A DNA stretch of 64,000 nt from Yponomeuta sedellus (GCA_934045075.1 OW203740.1:18923878-18987877); one strand, 5' to 3'; counted from the stretch's first letter, positions 29,640 to 38,965 are shown. Numbers and translations are program-made. Notes: generated from the letters alone by a model not told the origin.

Positions 29640-30100
29640 AAAAAATACGTGTTATTAGTAAGAGGGCGTACCTAAAAGAACATTACAATGGTTTGGCCAT
29701 AAAAGCTACAATTCAAATAAAATACTGAGAATACAAAACACAAGTTTGTTAATTTGACGATTGTGTTAAATCGCCGTGATGATACTCAAAATAATTATAC
29801 TAATCACTAACAAAGATGTAACCTACATAAAACTTCCTTATTCGGGTTTGGGTTCCGTATACGTAAAGCTTTTGGCTTGTACTTGAGTGACTTTTGACTC
29901 TCTAATAAACATCCATTGTTGTTGTTATAAAAATACTCGTAAATAAACATGAACTTTTTTTTGTAAAATTAGTCGGACTTGAGTTTCAATACTTGTAAGC
30001 TGATATTGCCATTTCTGTTGTTTCCTGCAGTCTTAAGACAAAAATTGTTACTTAGTCATAGGCGCATTCAGTTATAGTTCTTATTGTAAAACATATCATT
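29640..30100. other. unassigned AT-rich DNA
   Basis: No recognisable feature. Confidence 0.4.
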
Positions 30101-30109
30101 AATAGAATC

Positions 30110-30490
30110 GCTCGTACTCCCTGAGTGATCTGAAACGATCACGAAGGTTAAGCTACACAGGGCACGTTCACTACATGGATGGGTAAATCGTCTACGACTA
30201 ACGCTAGTGCCATTTTTCCGACTAAATACCTTGCTTCGCAAGGCAGTTGATGCTGTTGAAGCAGTCAAGCAGTTGGCTGTCGTCGATAGATGGCAGTCGT
30301 TAAGCCAGGTTAAGACAGAGGCCTTCGGGCGGCTTGAAAACTTCTGACAATAAGACCAGTCACTAGTCTCACAGGCGTCTACGGATCCGGACTTGGCCCC
30401 GTGGTGGAGTATGGCCTATACCTTCCTCAGGGAAAGTATAGGCGGGGTGGGCTCGGTGGGGACATAATGGGGTTGATTATGATGATAGAA
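30110..30490 (+). mobile_element. SINE D2 (5S rRNA-derived), full length
   Basis: The head is the most 5S-like in the window (see 30136-30190). The body has CTTGCTTCGCAAGGC, TGGCAGTCGTTAAGCC and GGCGGCTTGAAAACTTCTGA, then GGACTTGGCCCCGTGGTGGA. The tail is ATAATGGGGTTGATTATGATG, the D2 type, in place of (GATAAC)n. Confidence 0.85.
30136..30190 (+). promoter_or_regulatory. 5S-like internal pol III promoter region
   Basis: CGATCACGAAGGTTAAGC, then ACA, GGGC, TTCACTACATGGATGGGT follow insect 5S rRNA in order and spacing: A box (GAAGTTAAGC), intermediate element (GGGCG), C box (TGGATGGGTGACCG). The end TAAATCG is mutated, so activity of this copy is doubtful. Confidence 0.75.
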
Positions 30491-30509
30491 TTTGGAAATA
30501 GCAATCAAG

Positions 30510-30620
30510 TCAAAAAGGTTTTATTGAAAGTAGCACAGAAACTGTGGCTTAATGAAGCTAACAAGTTAAAGTAGGTGTCCATTTAAAAATCTAGACTACT
30601 TTTTAGAAAAAAGGGACATA
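30510..30620 (-). repeat. repeat family J
   Basis: TCAAAAAGGTTTTATTGAAA, GTAGGTGTCCATTT and AAAAGGGACATAA match family J on the minus strand. Confidence 0.5.
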
Positions 30621-30889
30621 ATAACTCCAATGTTCCAGCTCCCAAATTCTAGTTTAGAAGCCAGTAACCTTTTGTTTTACAGTAAAGTTTTTTTCATTTC
30701 ATGTTCATCATAATAGGTATCAATGAGACAACACTTCTTGCGGAACCCCAAAAACGTTCGACCTCATACACGAAAATTAAAATGCTCCGGCCTCAAAATT
30801 GTTTCTCGGAACAAGATCAGTTTTTTAATTTCACGGTTAGTTGGTCGCGCTAAGTGAGGGAAAATGTTTGACTGAGTGTGAAGGTCCAT

Positions 30890-31122
30890 AGGAACGGGAC
30901 CCTAAGGTCGAGGCTATATTGGTGGGCATTTCAATCCCACCGCATCGCACAGGCCTTCTCTCAGAGAGAAAGGTCTGGGCTTAATCGCCACACGTGCCCA
31001 CCGCGTATTGGCCGATTTAAAGCGCTGAGCTTAGAAACACCACAGGCACTCAGGATTCCTAAACATGTTTTCGTTGATCGTTACCGAGTCTACTGCTACT
31101 AATACTTCACAACCGTACGTAA
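30890..31122 (-). mobile_element. SINE C, headless
   Basis: CAGGCCTTCTCTCAGAGAGA, GGGCTTAATCGCCACACGTG, AAAGCGCTGAGC and TGTTTTCGTTGATCGTTACC are the reversed SINE C order. Confidence 0.65.
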
Positions 31123-31124
31123 AA

Positions 31125-31276
31125 AGAGGATAAAAATTCCACCCATGCCGGGATTCGAACCCGCGACCTCAGGCTATCCGTGCCAGCGCTCTTCCTACTG
31201 AGCTAATGGGCGACTCACCGGCATCATTGAAATTTCGAACCTCCTTAGCAAGGATTAGTGCATTAAAAAGAATTTA
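31125..31276 (-). mobile_element. SINE A, short form with a misplaced tail
   Basis: A tRNA module on the minus strand with tail on its outer side. The leader GAGGTTCGAAATTTCAATG is followed directly by GCAAGGATTAGTGCATTAAA, i.e. another tail fragment in the opposite orientation. Confidence 0.75.
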
Positions 31277-31314
31277 AACGTACCTAACTTAAATGTCAGC
31301 CATGACTTCTTAAA

Positions 31315-31640
31315 TGTCCCATAAATGTCCCACTGTAGGGCGCAGGCCTTCTCTCAGAGAGAGAGTATGGGCTTAATTACCACGCGTGCCCGTCGCAGAT
31401 TGGCAATTTTAAGCGCTGAGGAATTTGAACAAGCCTGACACTCCGGTTTCCTCACGATGTTTTCCTTCACAGTTAACGAGTGGTATTGCTACTATAAATT
31501 CACAAATGTACAATGTACATAACTTAGAAAAGAAAGTACTTGGTACATGCCCGCATTGGGAATCGAACCTAGGTCTCTTGCTTCCGAGTCCATCGTTCTA
31601 CCTAATGCCGCTGCCTCTCTCATGGGCTCACCGTTATTAT
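31315..31640 (-). mobile_element. SINE C, near full length
   Basis: Reversed order: CCCACTGTAGGGCGCAGGCC, TTGGCAATTTTAAGCGCTGA, TCCTCACGATGTTTTCCTTC, ACATGCCCGCATTGGGAATC (B-box side) and a TCGTTCTACCTAATGCCGCT head. Confidence 0.8.
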
Positions 31641-31646
31641 CTATCA

Positions 31647-32138
31647 TATAAAAATTAATCGCTGAATGTGTTGGTAAGCGCAAATGTCGGGAACAGCTGA
31701 ACCGATTTTGCTATTTCTATTTTTAGAATATTCCTTGAAGTACAGTACATCATAAAAGTCCCTTCGGGAATCTTCGTTCGCGCAGACTAGGAAGAAGTGT
31801 AACGAAAGTACCCGAAGCTATAAGTACATTCAACATGATCTTTAACCCATACGGTTAAGGTGCAGAATTGATTGCCGCAGTAGCGCTACCTATTTCGCTC
31901 ACGCTAATATTGCCAAACTATAGTCACCTGCATCGATGACGTTGAATCAACCAATAGCAACAAACTATCTGATTGGTCGATCAACTTGCCGCACATCCAA
32001 AATTTGGTCATCTGCGCAGGTACATCCGCGGGACTTATTTCTTGTGTTTCACTGTACGAGGATGGTTCTTACGGAGAGATAAATAGAAAAAATTAAATAA
32101 TCGACTGTTAGGCGGTACGAAGTTCGCTGGGTCAGCTA
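31647..32138 (+). mobile_element. Helitron-like family E, split by a GTAC MITE
   Basis: Starts TCATATAAAAATTAATCGCT and ends CGCTGGGTCAGCTAG followed by T. Removing 31744-32057 gives CCTTGAAGTACGAGGATGGT exactly as in sister copies. Confidence 0.85.
31744..32053 (-). mobile_element. GTAC-target MITE, copy 1
   Basis: 310 bp, starting AGTACATCATAAAAGTCCCT and ending GACTTATTTCTTGTGTTTCA plus CT. GTAC is duplicated (31740-31743, 32054-32057). The interior has CCAATAGCAACAAACTATCT and GATTGGTCGATCAAC, with no coding capacity. It is inverted relative to copy 2 and lacks 5 bp near one terminus. Confidence 0.88.
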
Positions 32139-32387
32139 GTTATTAATATCAGTAATTTCAGTTCAGTTCAATGTGTATGAATAAAACTGACATCGTTTAC
32201 TGCAGTTTTCTTTCTGAGTTACTATTTTTTACTATGATTCAGCGAGACATTTTATAGTAGTTTTCCACGCGATGACTCGGCTATTCGTCAGAGCCCTATC
32301 ACACTAGCGATGCGATTTGCGAGCGATTTCAAAGCGAGCCGATTGCGTAGGGAGCTGGCAAAATTTTATTTACTTTAAATACAATAC

Positions 32388-32571
32388 AATCTATAATATA
32401 AAAACGAATCGCTAAATATGTTGGTAAGCGCAACTCTCGAGAGCAGCTAAACCGATTTCGCAAAATTTTTTTTAGAATATTTCTTGAAGTATGAGGATGG
32501 TTCTTACGGAAAGAAAAATAAAAAAAAAATAGGATTCGTCTGTTAGGCGGTACGAAGTTCGCGGGGTCAGC
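32388..32571 (+). mobile_element. Helitron-like family E copy
   Basis: Starts TCTATAATATAAAAACGAAT after an A and ends GCGGGGTCAGCT, lacking the final AG. Confidence 0.75.
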
Positions 32572-33036
32572 TGTGCGTTCACATTAACTTGACGCGTGAG
32601 AGAATTCCGTGCTTCGCAAGGCACGTTAAGCCGTTGGTGCCGGCTGTCATATAATGGCAGTCGTTAAGCCATGTCAGAGGCCTTATGGGCGGCTTGATAA
32701 CTTCTGACAGTAAGGCCCGCCACTGTCTTACAATCCTCCACCAACCCGGACTTGGCCCCCGTGGTGGAGTATGGCCTAACCTTCCTGCGATGCAGGAAGA
32801 GACCCGTGCCCCAGCAGTGGGGACATACAAGGGTTGATAACGAATGATAACGTGAGAGAATTGGTAACAAGGACATAACATGTGAATTAGCTTTTGGACC
32901 TAATCGGAAGATGGTAAAACAAGCCCTTAATCCTTTTATTTTCCCCAAGTAATGGGAATGATTTCTTATTTAACATGGTAACAGTAAACATCTCAGTGCT
33001 ACCAATTCTCTCACGCGTCAAGTTAATGTGAACGCA
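32572..33036. mobile_element. MITE with 38-bp perfect TIRs
   Basis: The left TIR, read across the SINE insertion, starts GTGCGTTCACATTAACTTGA and continues to GAGAGAATTGGTA. The right end is its exact complement at 32999-33036. The right flank is TA; the left is CT. The body without the SINE is ~205 bp. Confidence 0.85.
32606..32851 (+). mobile_element. SINE D, 5'-truncated, within the 38-bp-TIR MITE
   Basis: Begins CCGTGCTTCGCAAGGCACG, i.e. after the 5S-like head, and ends GGGTTGATAACGAATGATAA. The TSD is CGTGAGAGAATT (~32594-32605 and 32852-32863). Confidence 0.85.
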
Positions 33037-33043
33037 CTATAGT

Positions 33044-33190
33044 CTTAAAATAAAAATGAATCGCTGAATGTGTTGGTAAGCGAAAATCTCGGGAGCAGCG
33101 GAACCGATTTCGCTAATTCTTTTTTTAGAATATTCCTTGAAGTACGAAGATGGTTCTTACGGAGAGAAAAATAAAAAAAATATTAAAAAA
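33044..33190 (+). mobile_element. Helitron-like family E copy, 3'-truncated
   Basis: Starts AGTCTTAAAATAAAAATGAA and reads through AATCTCGGGAGCAGCGGAAC, GTACGAAGATGGTTCTTACG and AAAAATCGACT, where the family E match stops. Confidence 0.7.
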
Positions 33191-33282
33191 TCGACTCACT
33201 TACAAATATATTAAATTAATATATTTGATAAATTCTCTTAGGTTAAGAGATATCTGTGTAATTTCCATTTTTATGTACAATA

Positions 33283-33316
33283 AAGTGTTCTCTCTCTCTC
33301 TCTCTCTCTCTCTCTA
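33283..33316. repeat. (TC)n microsatellite
   Basis: A pure CTCTCT tract follows ATGTACAATAAAGTGTTCTC, the end of a family H copy (33230-33290). Confidence 0.9.
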
Positions 33317-33349
33317 ATATTCTTCTTAAATATTCTTTTACAAAACCAG

Positions 33350-33680
33350 ACCGGTGGTAGGTACACGCGGCGGTAGACCGGTGGGTACAACAGTGGATTC
33401 TGAAGCGAGAGACCCATTAAATATTTCAATTCAATTTATTTCAGCGTGAACAAATTACATTCTGTTTGCTGAATGTCAATGTACAATGTAAAATGTAAGC
33501 CGCTGCTTCCGGACCGAGCTGTGTAGTGTCCACAGGTTCGACTCCTATTGCGGGCATGTAAATATGACTCTGTTTTCTAAGTTATGTACTTTTATGAAGT
33601 TAGGCCCATAGTTAAGCCCATACTCTCTCTCTGAGAGAAAGGCTGTGCCCTGTAGTGGGTCGTTTAAAGGCTACCTAAAA
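33350..33680 (+). mobile_element. SINE C split by a LINE 3' end
   Basis: The head GGTAGACCGGTGGGTACAAC and GAAGCGAGAGACCCAT is separated from ACAGGTTCGACTCC (B box), GGGCATGTAAATATGACTC and GCCCTGTAGTGGGTCG by the insert at ~33424-33527. Confidence 0.75.
33424..33527 (-). mobile_element. CR1/Jockey-like LINE 3' end
   Basis: CAATTCAATTTATTTCAGCG, ACATTCTGTTTGCTGAATGT and AAGCCGCTGCTTCCGGACCG match the long LINE's 3' UTR. Only ~100 bp are retained. Confidence 0.8.
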
Positions 33681-33890
33681 TAAACACAAAACAGGTTACA
33701 GACACCTTTTCTATAACTTTTTGACTGTCGAAAGCGATTGTACAAAATAAAGTCTATGGTTTTAATTTCGGCAACCTCGCCGCGACGTCGCAGCTTCGTT
33801 GCAGCGTGTACGCCGCGCAGTCGCGATGAGCTTGCTGCGTAATCGCATCGTTTTCAAATCGCCCGCGAATTGCTAGTGTGATAGGGCTCT

Positions 33891-34304
33891 AACATTGTAC
33901 TGGAAACGTGTTAACAGTTTAAAAAGCTCAGGGACACTCGTACCCACAAGTGTTTTGTTCTAATGAGGTTATGACTCAGTACCATACTTATAAGAACTTT
34001 TTATACACATTCAACGACGTCGCGGAGTGTGAGTAATTGGAATTGGTAGCTAACGCCAACTACTGCTTCAATAAAAAGCAGTAATTTCAGTGATGACTAT
34101 TACTCGAAGTATGCACTGAATATATAATGGCTAAGAAAAATTAAACTGGTTTAATAGTATGACGAGTATGACTTACTGCCCGTCTCTAATTTGTTCCATG
34201 TTTCTCAGTCTTTGGAAGAATGTTCTGTTCAGTAATAAGACACAATTTTAATTATATTTTCAGGTTTCACATGTGCTTCAACATGAGTGACATAGAAAGA
34301 AAAA
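33891..34304. other. unassigned DNA
   Basis: No recognisable feature. Confidence 0.4.
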
Positions 34305-34376
34305 TTCGGACTGAAGCTGGGTTCGAACCCGGGCCTCTAGCATACAGTACCGGCGATCTTATCAACTAAGCCAAAA
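34305..34376 (-). mobile_element. tRNA-like sequence, probably a SINE head
   Basis: The minus strand gives GGCTTAGTTGATAAGATCGC and CCCGGGTTCGAACCCAGC. Acceptor ends do not pair well and no CCA-adjacent structure is clear, so a SINE head is more likely than a tRNA gene. Confidence 0.5.
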
Positions 34377-34599
34377 CATAAAAACAAGACTCCTATTTTA
34401 ACAAGTTAAATTTTTAAAAAATGTTTTTAATTTTTGTTTTCAAAGTTCTTCAACGATGTTGAGCGACGTCTTACTTATTTTTTTTTGACATAATGAGAAA
34501 CTAGAGGTCTATTCGTTTAACGTAAGATAAAATTTATATTACATTTAAATAATTATTTGTTTCTAAAGCAAAGTTATATATGTAATAAACCAATTGCAC

Positions 34600-34790
34600 T
34601 ACCGCAATTGCTGTGTGGTGTCGGCCTAGAGAGTAGCACCAACCCAAATTCTTCCCGCGGGTGTCGTAAAAGGCGACTAAGGGACACAAATCGGGGGGTG
34701 GGCAGCAGCGCCCCTTGCAGTAAAATTCCACCGAACTGCAGTCCCCAACCCGCATGCCCAGCGTGGGGATTATGAGCACTACCCCCTATG
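34600..34790 (+). repeat. unclassified dispersed repeat
   Basis: CCGCGGGTGTCGTAAAAGGC followed by GACTAAGGGACAC is a phrase I know from lepidopteran LINE-like repeats, but I cannot name the family. Confidence 0.4.
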
Positions 34791-34852
34791 ATAGCACAAC
34801 GTGGCGCTCGTTAGGGGAGGGTGGCAGTGGAATAGTATAGCCTGACGACGAC
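34785..34852 (+). mobile_element. RTE1 LINE 3' end
   Basis: GTGGCGCTCGTTAGGGGAGG and ATAGTATAGCCTGACGACGA, ~65 bp. Confidence 0.6.
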
Positions 34853-34914
34853 TACCGCAATACTGTGCTCACCAGGAATCGATCCCACTGGGCGAGTTTC
34901 TAAATTAAGAATTT

Positions 34915-35145
34915 CGCTAAGTAAATACTTAACTAACGTAGCATAACATTTACACACAGGCTCATACATTGCCACACCAGGATACCCTGTGTCGTGGGAA
35001 GCAGAAACAACGACATCACAAACATGTAAACATCCAAGAACTGGCGTTTTTTATGTCCCGTTAACAGAATTGTAGCTCTTCGAATTTCTCAGTAAAGAGC
35101 GTGATAGAACGTTAATTAAGTATTTACTTAGTGAAAGTAGAAATG
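34915..35145. repeat. hairpin flanks around a truncated SINE B
   Basis: CTAAGTAAATACTTAACTAA at 34918 and TTAAGTATTTACTTAGTG at ~35119 are complementary and enclose SINE B (minus, 34945-35058: TAACATTTACACACAGGC...CATCCAAGAACTGG). The SINE has lost its tRNA head. Confidence 0.65.
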
Positions 35146-35164
35146 AGGTCCTTGAGATAAGTAT

Positions 35165-35487
35165 GTGTAGTGTTACTTTAAATGACAGTCTGCGTAATAG
35201 ACTGATTAGAGAACGTTGAAAACGTTGGACTGAAAGAGCATGTAGTGACTAGAATTGAGAAAGGAATGTTACGTTGGTTTGGACATGTGGAGCGGATGAA
35301 GGAAGAAATATTGACGAAACAAATATATACTGCGAATGTGAGTGGAAGGGCTGGTAAAGGACGTCCCAGGCGGACATACATCGACCAAATAGGGGATGTA
35401 TTAGCAAAGGGGAACAAAAAGTACTCGGAACCGGCGTGTGTGCATGCAACGACTTATGTTGATGAAGCGAAGATGATTTTTCAGTGT
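35165..35487 (+). pseudogene. RTE2 LINE C-terminal fragment
   Basis: Reads [52 protein letters not shown] and DEAKM. These are the RTE-type C-terminal motifs (LRWFGHVERM; GRPRRTY). The upstream CVTLNDSLRNRLIRE part is in another frame. It ends in the (TATG) tail. Confidence 0.82.
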
Positions 35488-35732
35488 ATGTATGTAATGT
35501 ATGTATGTATGTATGTATGTATGTATGTATGTATGTATGTATGTATGTATGTATGTATGTATGTATGTATGTATGTATGTATGTATGTATGTATGTATGT
35601 ATGTATGTATGTATGTATGTATGTATGTATGTATGTATGTATGTATGTATGTATGTATGTATGTATGTATGTATGTATGTATGTATGTATGTATGTATGT
35701 ATGTATGTATGTATGTATGTATGTATGTATGT
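35488..35732. repeat. (TATG)n microsatellite, about 60 units
   Basis: An almost pure tetranucleotide tract of ~245 bp follows the RTE2 end. Sister copies end in two (38261) or about nine (60045, reversed) units, so this is an expanded LINE tail. Open frames of YVCM/MYVC type across it are artefacts. Confidence 0.97.
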
Positions 35733-35824
35733 GTATGTACTTAGTGAATGTCACCGGCCGACTGCCTCCGGCGTAGTAATCTAACGTGATACCGTCGATG
35801 TAAATACATGATATAGAGAATATT

Positions 35825-36478
35825 ACACTATTTTTATTTTTAATGCACTAACCCGTGCTAAGGAACAAATTTAAAAACCTATTTAGAGGCTAAAAATTTC
35901 ACCCATGCCGGGATTCGAACCCGCAACCTCTGGCTATCCGTACCAGCGCTCTACCAATTGAGCCAATGGGCGACTCACGGCATCAGTGAAATTTCGAACC
36001 TCTTTACAATATTCTCTGTATTACGTACAGGCAGCGACATCTGACTTAAGCAAATTGCATTACTTACAGCCCCGACTACCTACTTTGCAGTTAGGTTTAA
36101 CATCGGAACGATATCACTGTACCCACATGATTACACTATTTTTATTTTTAATGCACTAACCCGTGCTAAGGAACAAATTTAAAAACCTATTTAGAGGCTA
36201 AAAATAAAAATAGTGTAATCATGTGGGTACAGTGATATCGTTCCGATGTTAAACCTAACTGCAAAGTAGGTAGTCGGGGCTGTAAGTAATGCAATTTGCT
36301 TAAGTCAGATGTCGCTGCCTGTACGTAATACAGAGAATATTGTAAAGAGGTTCGAAATTTCACTGATGCCGTGAGTCGCCCATTGGCTCAATTGGTAGAG
36401 CGCTGGTACGGATAGCCAGAGGTTGCGGGTTCGAATCCCGGCATGGGTGAAATTTTTAGCCTCTAAATAGGTTTTTAA
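35825..36478. mobile_element. SINE A head-to-head dimer, 282-bp palindromic arms
   Basis: Left arm 35869-36150 (minus-sense long SINE A) and right arm 36199-36480 (plus-sense) appear almost perfectly complementary, sharing private changes such as GCTGGTACGG and AAGTCAGATG. The 48-bp centre is a tail fragment. The TSD ATAGAGAATATT (35813-35824, 36479-36490) encloses the whole unit, which sits inside an older SINE A. Confidence 0.95.
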
Positions 36479-36712
36479 ATAGAGAATATTGTAAAGAGGT
36501 TCGAAATTTCGTCGATGCCAGTACTTGCCCATTAGCTCAGTTCGGTGAGGGCCCATTAGCTCAGTTGGGAGAGCGCCCATTAGCTCAGTTGGGAGAGCTC
36601 TAGCACGGTTAGCCAGAGGCGGCTAACCGTGCCAGCGCTCTCCCAACAGCGCTCTCGCAGGTTCGAGTCCCGGCATAGGTGGAATTTTTAGCCTCTAAAT
36701 AGGTTTTTAAAA
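36479..36712 (+). mobile_element. older SINE A, rearranged
   Basis: AATATTGTAAAGAGGTTCG and three copies of GCCCATTAGCTCAGTT are followed by a small inverted joint (GGTTAGCCAGAGGCGGCTAACC) and the tail. It is the target of the palindromic dimer. Confidence 0.75.
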
Positions 36713-37009
36713 ATTGTGATACCACTAGTCCAACGAAGCACTGAACGACAACCTAAGCATGCAGGGTCATGACAAAATCGCACACATAACCCATCAAGAT
36801 CCACACATGGAGAGTCGATTTTTCCTCAAAATAGACAGCCCGCCGACCGGCAAGGATAATTAAGCCACATTAGTCAGACGTGAGGAGTCAGCGGTGACTC
36901 AGCGATGCTCCTGCCCAATTATTTATAGTCCACCGTGGTGTCAGCCGTGATGTTGGGAAACTAGGTGTTTGCCTTCTGATTGTGACACTAGTATTTTTTA
37001 ATGATTCGC
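36713..37009. other. unassigned DNA
   Basis: No recognisable feature. Confidence 0.4.
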
Positions 37010-37085
37010 GATTCTCATACATAGTTATGTGTATTAAACGAGCCTAATTGCGATTATTTAATAGGTAAAAAGTAATTAACTTAAT
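37010..37085. repeat. family I fragment
   Basis: ATGATTCGCGATTCTCATAC, AACGAGCCTAATTGCGATTA and GGTAAAAAGTAATTAACTTA match one arm of family I. Confidence 0.65.
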
Positions 37086-37087
37086 TA

Positions 37088-37330
37088 AGGTTACAAGTCC
37101 GGGTTGGTGGAGGATTGTAAGACAGTGGCGGGCCTGAATGTCAGAAGTTATCAAGCCGCCCCCGAATAAGGCATCTGACCGTTCTCTGCCATTACATGAC
37201 AGCCGGAACCAACGGCTTAACGTGCCTTGCGAAGCACGGAAGCGCTCGGAAAAATGCCACTAGCGGTAGTCACGGGACGGTCACCCATGCAGTACCTGAC
37301 CGCGCCTGCTGTTGATTAACTCAAGTGAAG
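37088..37330 (-). mobile_element. SINE D, 3'-truncated
   Basis: Reversed SINE D from CAAGTCCGGGTTGGTGGAGG to TTGATTAACTCAAGTG, including GGACGGTCACCCATGC (C-box region). The tail and outermost head are missing. Confidence 0.82.
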
Positions 37331-37334
37331 CAGA

Positions 37335-37755
37335 AAGCTACTTCTTAAGGATTGGCACTTAAGGATTGGAACCACAAGTATTCATCAAACAACAAGCGAT
37401 TTTTTATATATATGTTAACATAATTTGTAAATATTATTTTATTACTATGGTTTCAGTTGAAATTGTCGGAAATAAAAAGTAGGTAATAAGAAAAACTAAA
37501 ATACAAAAATAACTAATGATCCAATTGCTCAGCATTAAGTACCTACTAAGTTGGTAGGACCAACCCAGGTAAAGTAAGGTAAAAAGTATTTATTAATTGA
37601 AAAGAAATTACAAATAATTATGTTAGGTCGTTGGCTCCCACACTAAGCTTAGCCTGTTGTGGATGCCGTTTTAGTTAATTAATAATATTACATAAATAAT
37701 TTCAATACAAAGAAAATGTAGTCAAGTAAGGAACTGGAATGTTAACAAGTCGTCG
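37335..37755. other. unassigned AT-rich DNA
   Basis: 37565-37720 resembles a LINE 3' tail on the minus strand (AAAGTATTTATTAATTG, GGCTCCCACACTAAGC) but I cannot name it. Confidence 0.4.
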
Positions 37756-37756
37756 T

Positions 37757-37815
37757 CGTCGTCAGGCTGTACTAGTCCACTCCTGGACATAGCCCTCCAC
37801 AGAGCGCTACGTTGT
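37757..37815 (-). mobile_element. RTE1 LINE 3' end
   Basis: GTCGTCGTCAGGCTGTACTA and CCACTCCTGGACATAGCCCT, reversed. Confidence 0.65.
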
Positions 37816-37881
37816 GCTAATAAGTTAATAAGCACCGACTAATTATTAAAGAAGCAAGAAAGTAGAATTAATGCAGTAGAA

Positions 37882-38301
37882 ATGAGGTCCTTGAGAAGTA
37901 TGTGTAGTGTTACTTTGAATGACAGGATACGCAATAGTCTGATTAGAGAAAGTTGTGGACTGAAAGAGGATACAGTGACTGGAATTGAGAAAGGAATGTT
38001 GCGTTGGTTTGGACATGTGGAGAGGATGAAGGAAGAAAGATTGACGAAACAAATATATGTTGCGAATGTGAGTGGAAGGGCTGGTAAGGGTCATCCCAGG
38101 CGGACATACGTCGACCAAATAGGGGATGTATTAGCAAAAGGAAAGATAAAACGTACCCGGAACCGGCGTGCGTGCATGCAACGACTTATGAACGTTGATG
38201 AGGCGAAGGTGATCTGTCAGGATTGTGGCAAGTGGCAGTCACTGGTTTCTGCCTACCCCTATGTATGTATGTTATTATTAAATATAACCTCGCAGTTTTG
38301 A
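37882..38301 (+). pseudogene. RTE2 LINE C-terminal fragment
   Basis: The longest uninterrupted RTE2 piece: MRSLRSMCSVTLNDRIRNSL, EKGMLRWFGHVERMKEERLT, VSGRAGKGHPRRTYVDQIGD and [20 protein letters not shown], ending with a short TATGTATG tail. These motifs are those of the C-terminal domain of RTE-type LINEs. The RT domain is absent (5' truncation). A frameshift near KGKIKRTRNRRAC is likely, because relatives read an acidic/aromatic residue string there. Confidence 0.85.
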
Positions 38302-38678
38302 ATTTGGGTTCCTGCCTATTAGTTGTATTTTTTATTTCAGTTCTCATTTTTGTCTTTTTAGCAGCTTTTTACGTACATACATACATTCATACGAGTTAAA
38401 CACATTACTTTCCTTTTGGGCTTTGCCATAGTCGGTTAAAAGTACCAGTACCAACTTGGTCATCAAAAATATTTCGATTTCATGTACGAGAGATTTTTGT
38501 CAGTCTGATTGCAGAATTGCATTGTCATTTCGCGAGACAAGTGTTTATACCGAGCATTTTTTATACAATTGGAACTTTGGCCGCAAAACTCTTCGTAAAA
38601 AATAGTGCTTCTGATAAATTTACGTGAATTGTGTCTTGGTACATTAAAAAGGTAATGATTTTTTTAAAAACATACTGT
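38302..38678. other. unassigned DNA
   Basis: No recognisable feature. Confidence 0.4.
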
Positions 38679-38679
38679 G

Positions 38680-38855
38680 TGGGGCAACGGTAGCGCTGGC
38701 TACTGCCTGCCTACCATGCGATGTGTCCCGGGTTCGAACCCCGGCTGGGGACAGCTTCAAAAACTTCAGGTTTTGATTGTTTACATGTTTGTGACGTCGC
38801 TGTTTTTGTTTCCCACGGCACAGAGTATCTTAGTGCGGGGCCAGACAAGATAAAC
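38680..38855 (+). mobile_element. SINE B, tail missing
   Basis: GCAACGGTAGCGCTGGC, CCCGGGTTCGAACCCCGG, CATGTTTGTGACGTCGCTG and CACGGCACAGAGTATC. It ends at GGGGCCAGA without the GTAAATGTTATG tail. Confidence 0.8.
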
Positions 38856-38965
38856 AAGAGTTTTGAATGAGATGGTAAAGTGAAGAATTTTTGTTGTTAT
38901 TGACTCTGTCGAGAGTTTCATTTATTTCATAAAAAGGCAACATGACTTTATATACATCCTCTTCA

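Larger units (their letters stand above)
32290..33890. mobile_element. TIR element hosting at least five nested insertions
   Basis: The outer TIRs are GAGCCCTATCACACTAGC (32291-32308) and its exact complement (33872-33889), with weaker similarity for another ~20 bp. The flanks TCA and TAA are compatible with a decayed 3-bp TSD. Inside lie two family E copies, a 38-bp-TIR MITE carrying a SINE D, and a SINE C carrying a LINE end. Confidence 0.75.

Noticed and set aside
35245..35784. Long open frames of MYVC/HTYI repeats
   Set aside because: They are translations of the TATG microsatellite and have no independent support.
35869..36480. Long terminal repeats of an LTR element
   Set aside because: The repeats are inverted, consist of a known SINE, and enclose no gag-pol; the outer TSD fits target-primed insertion.
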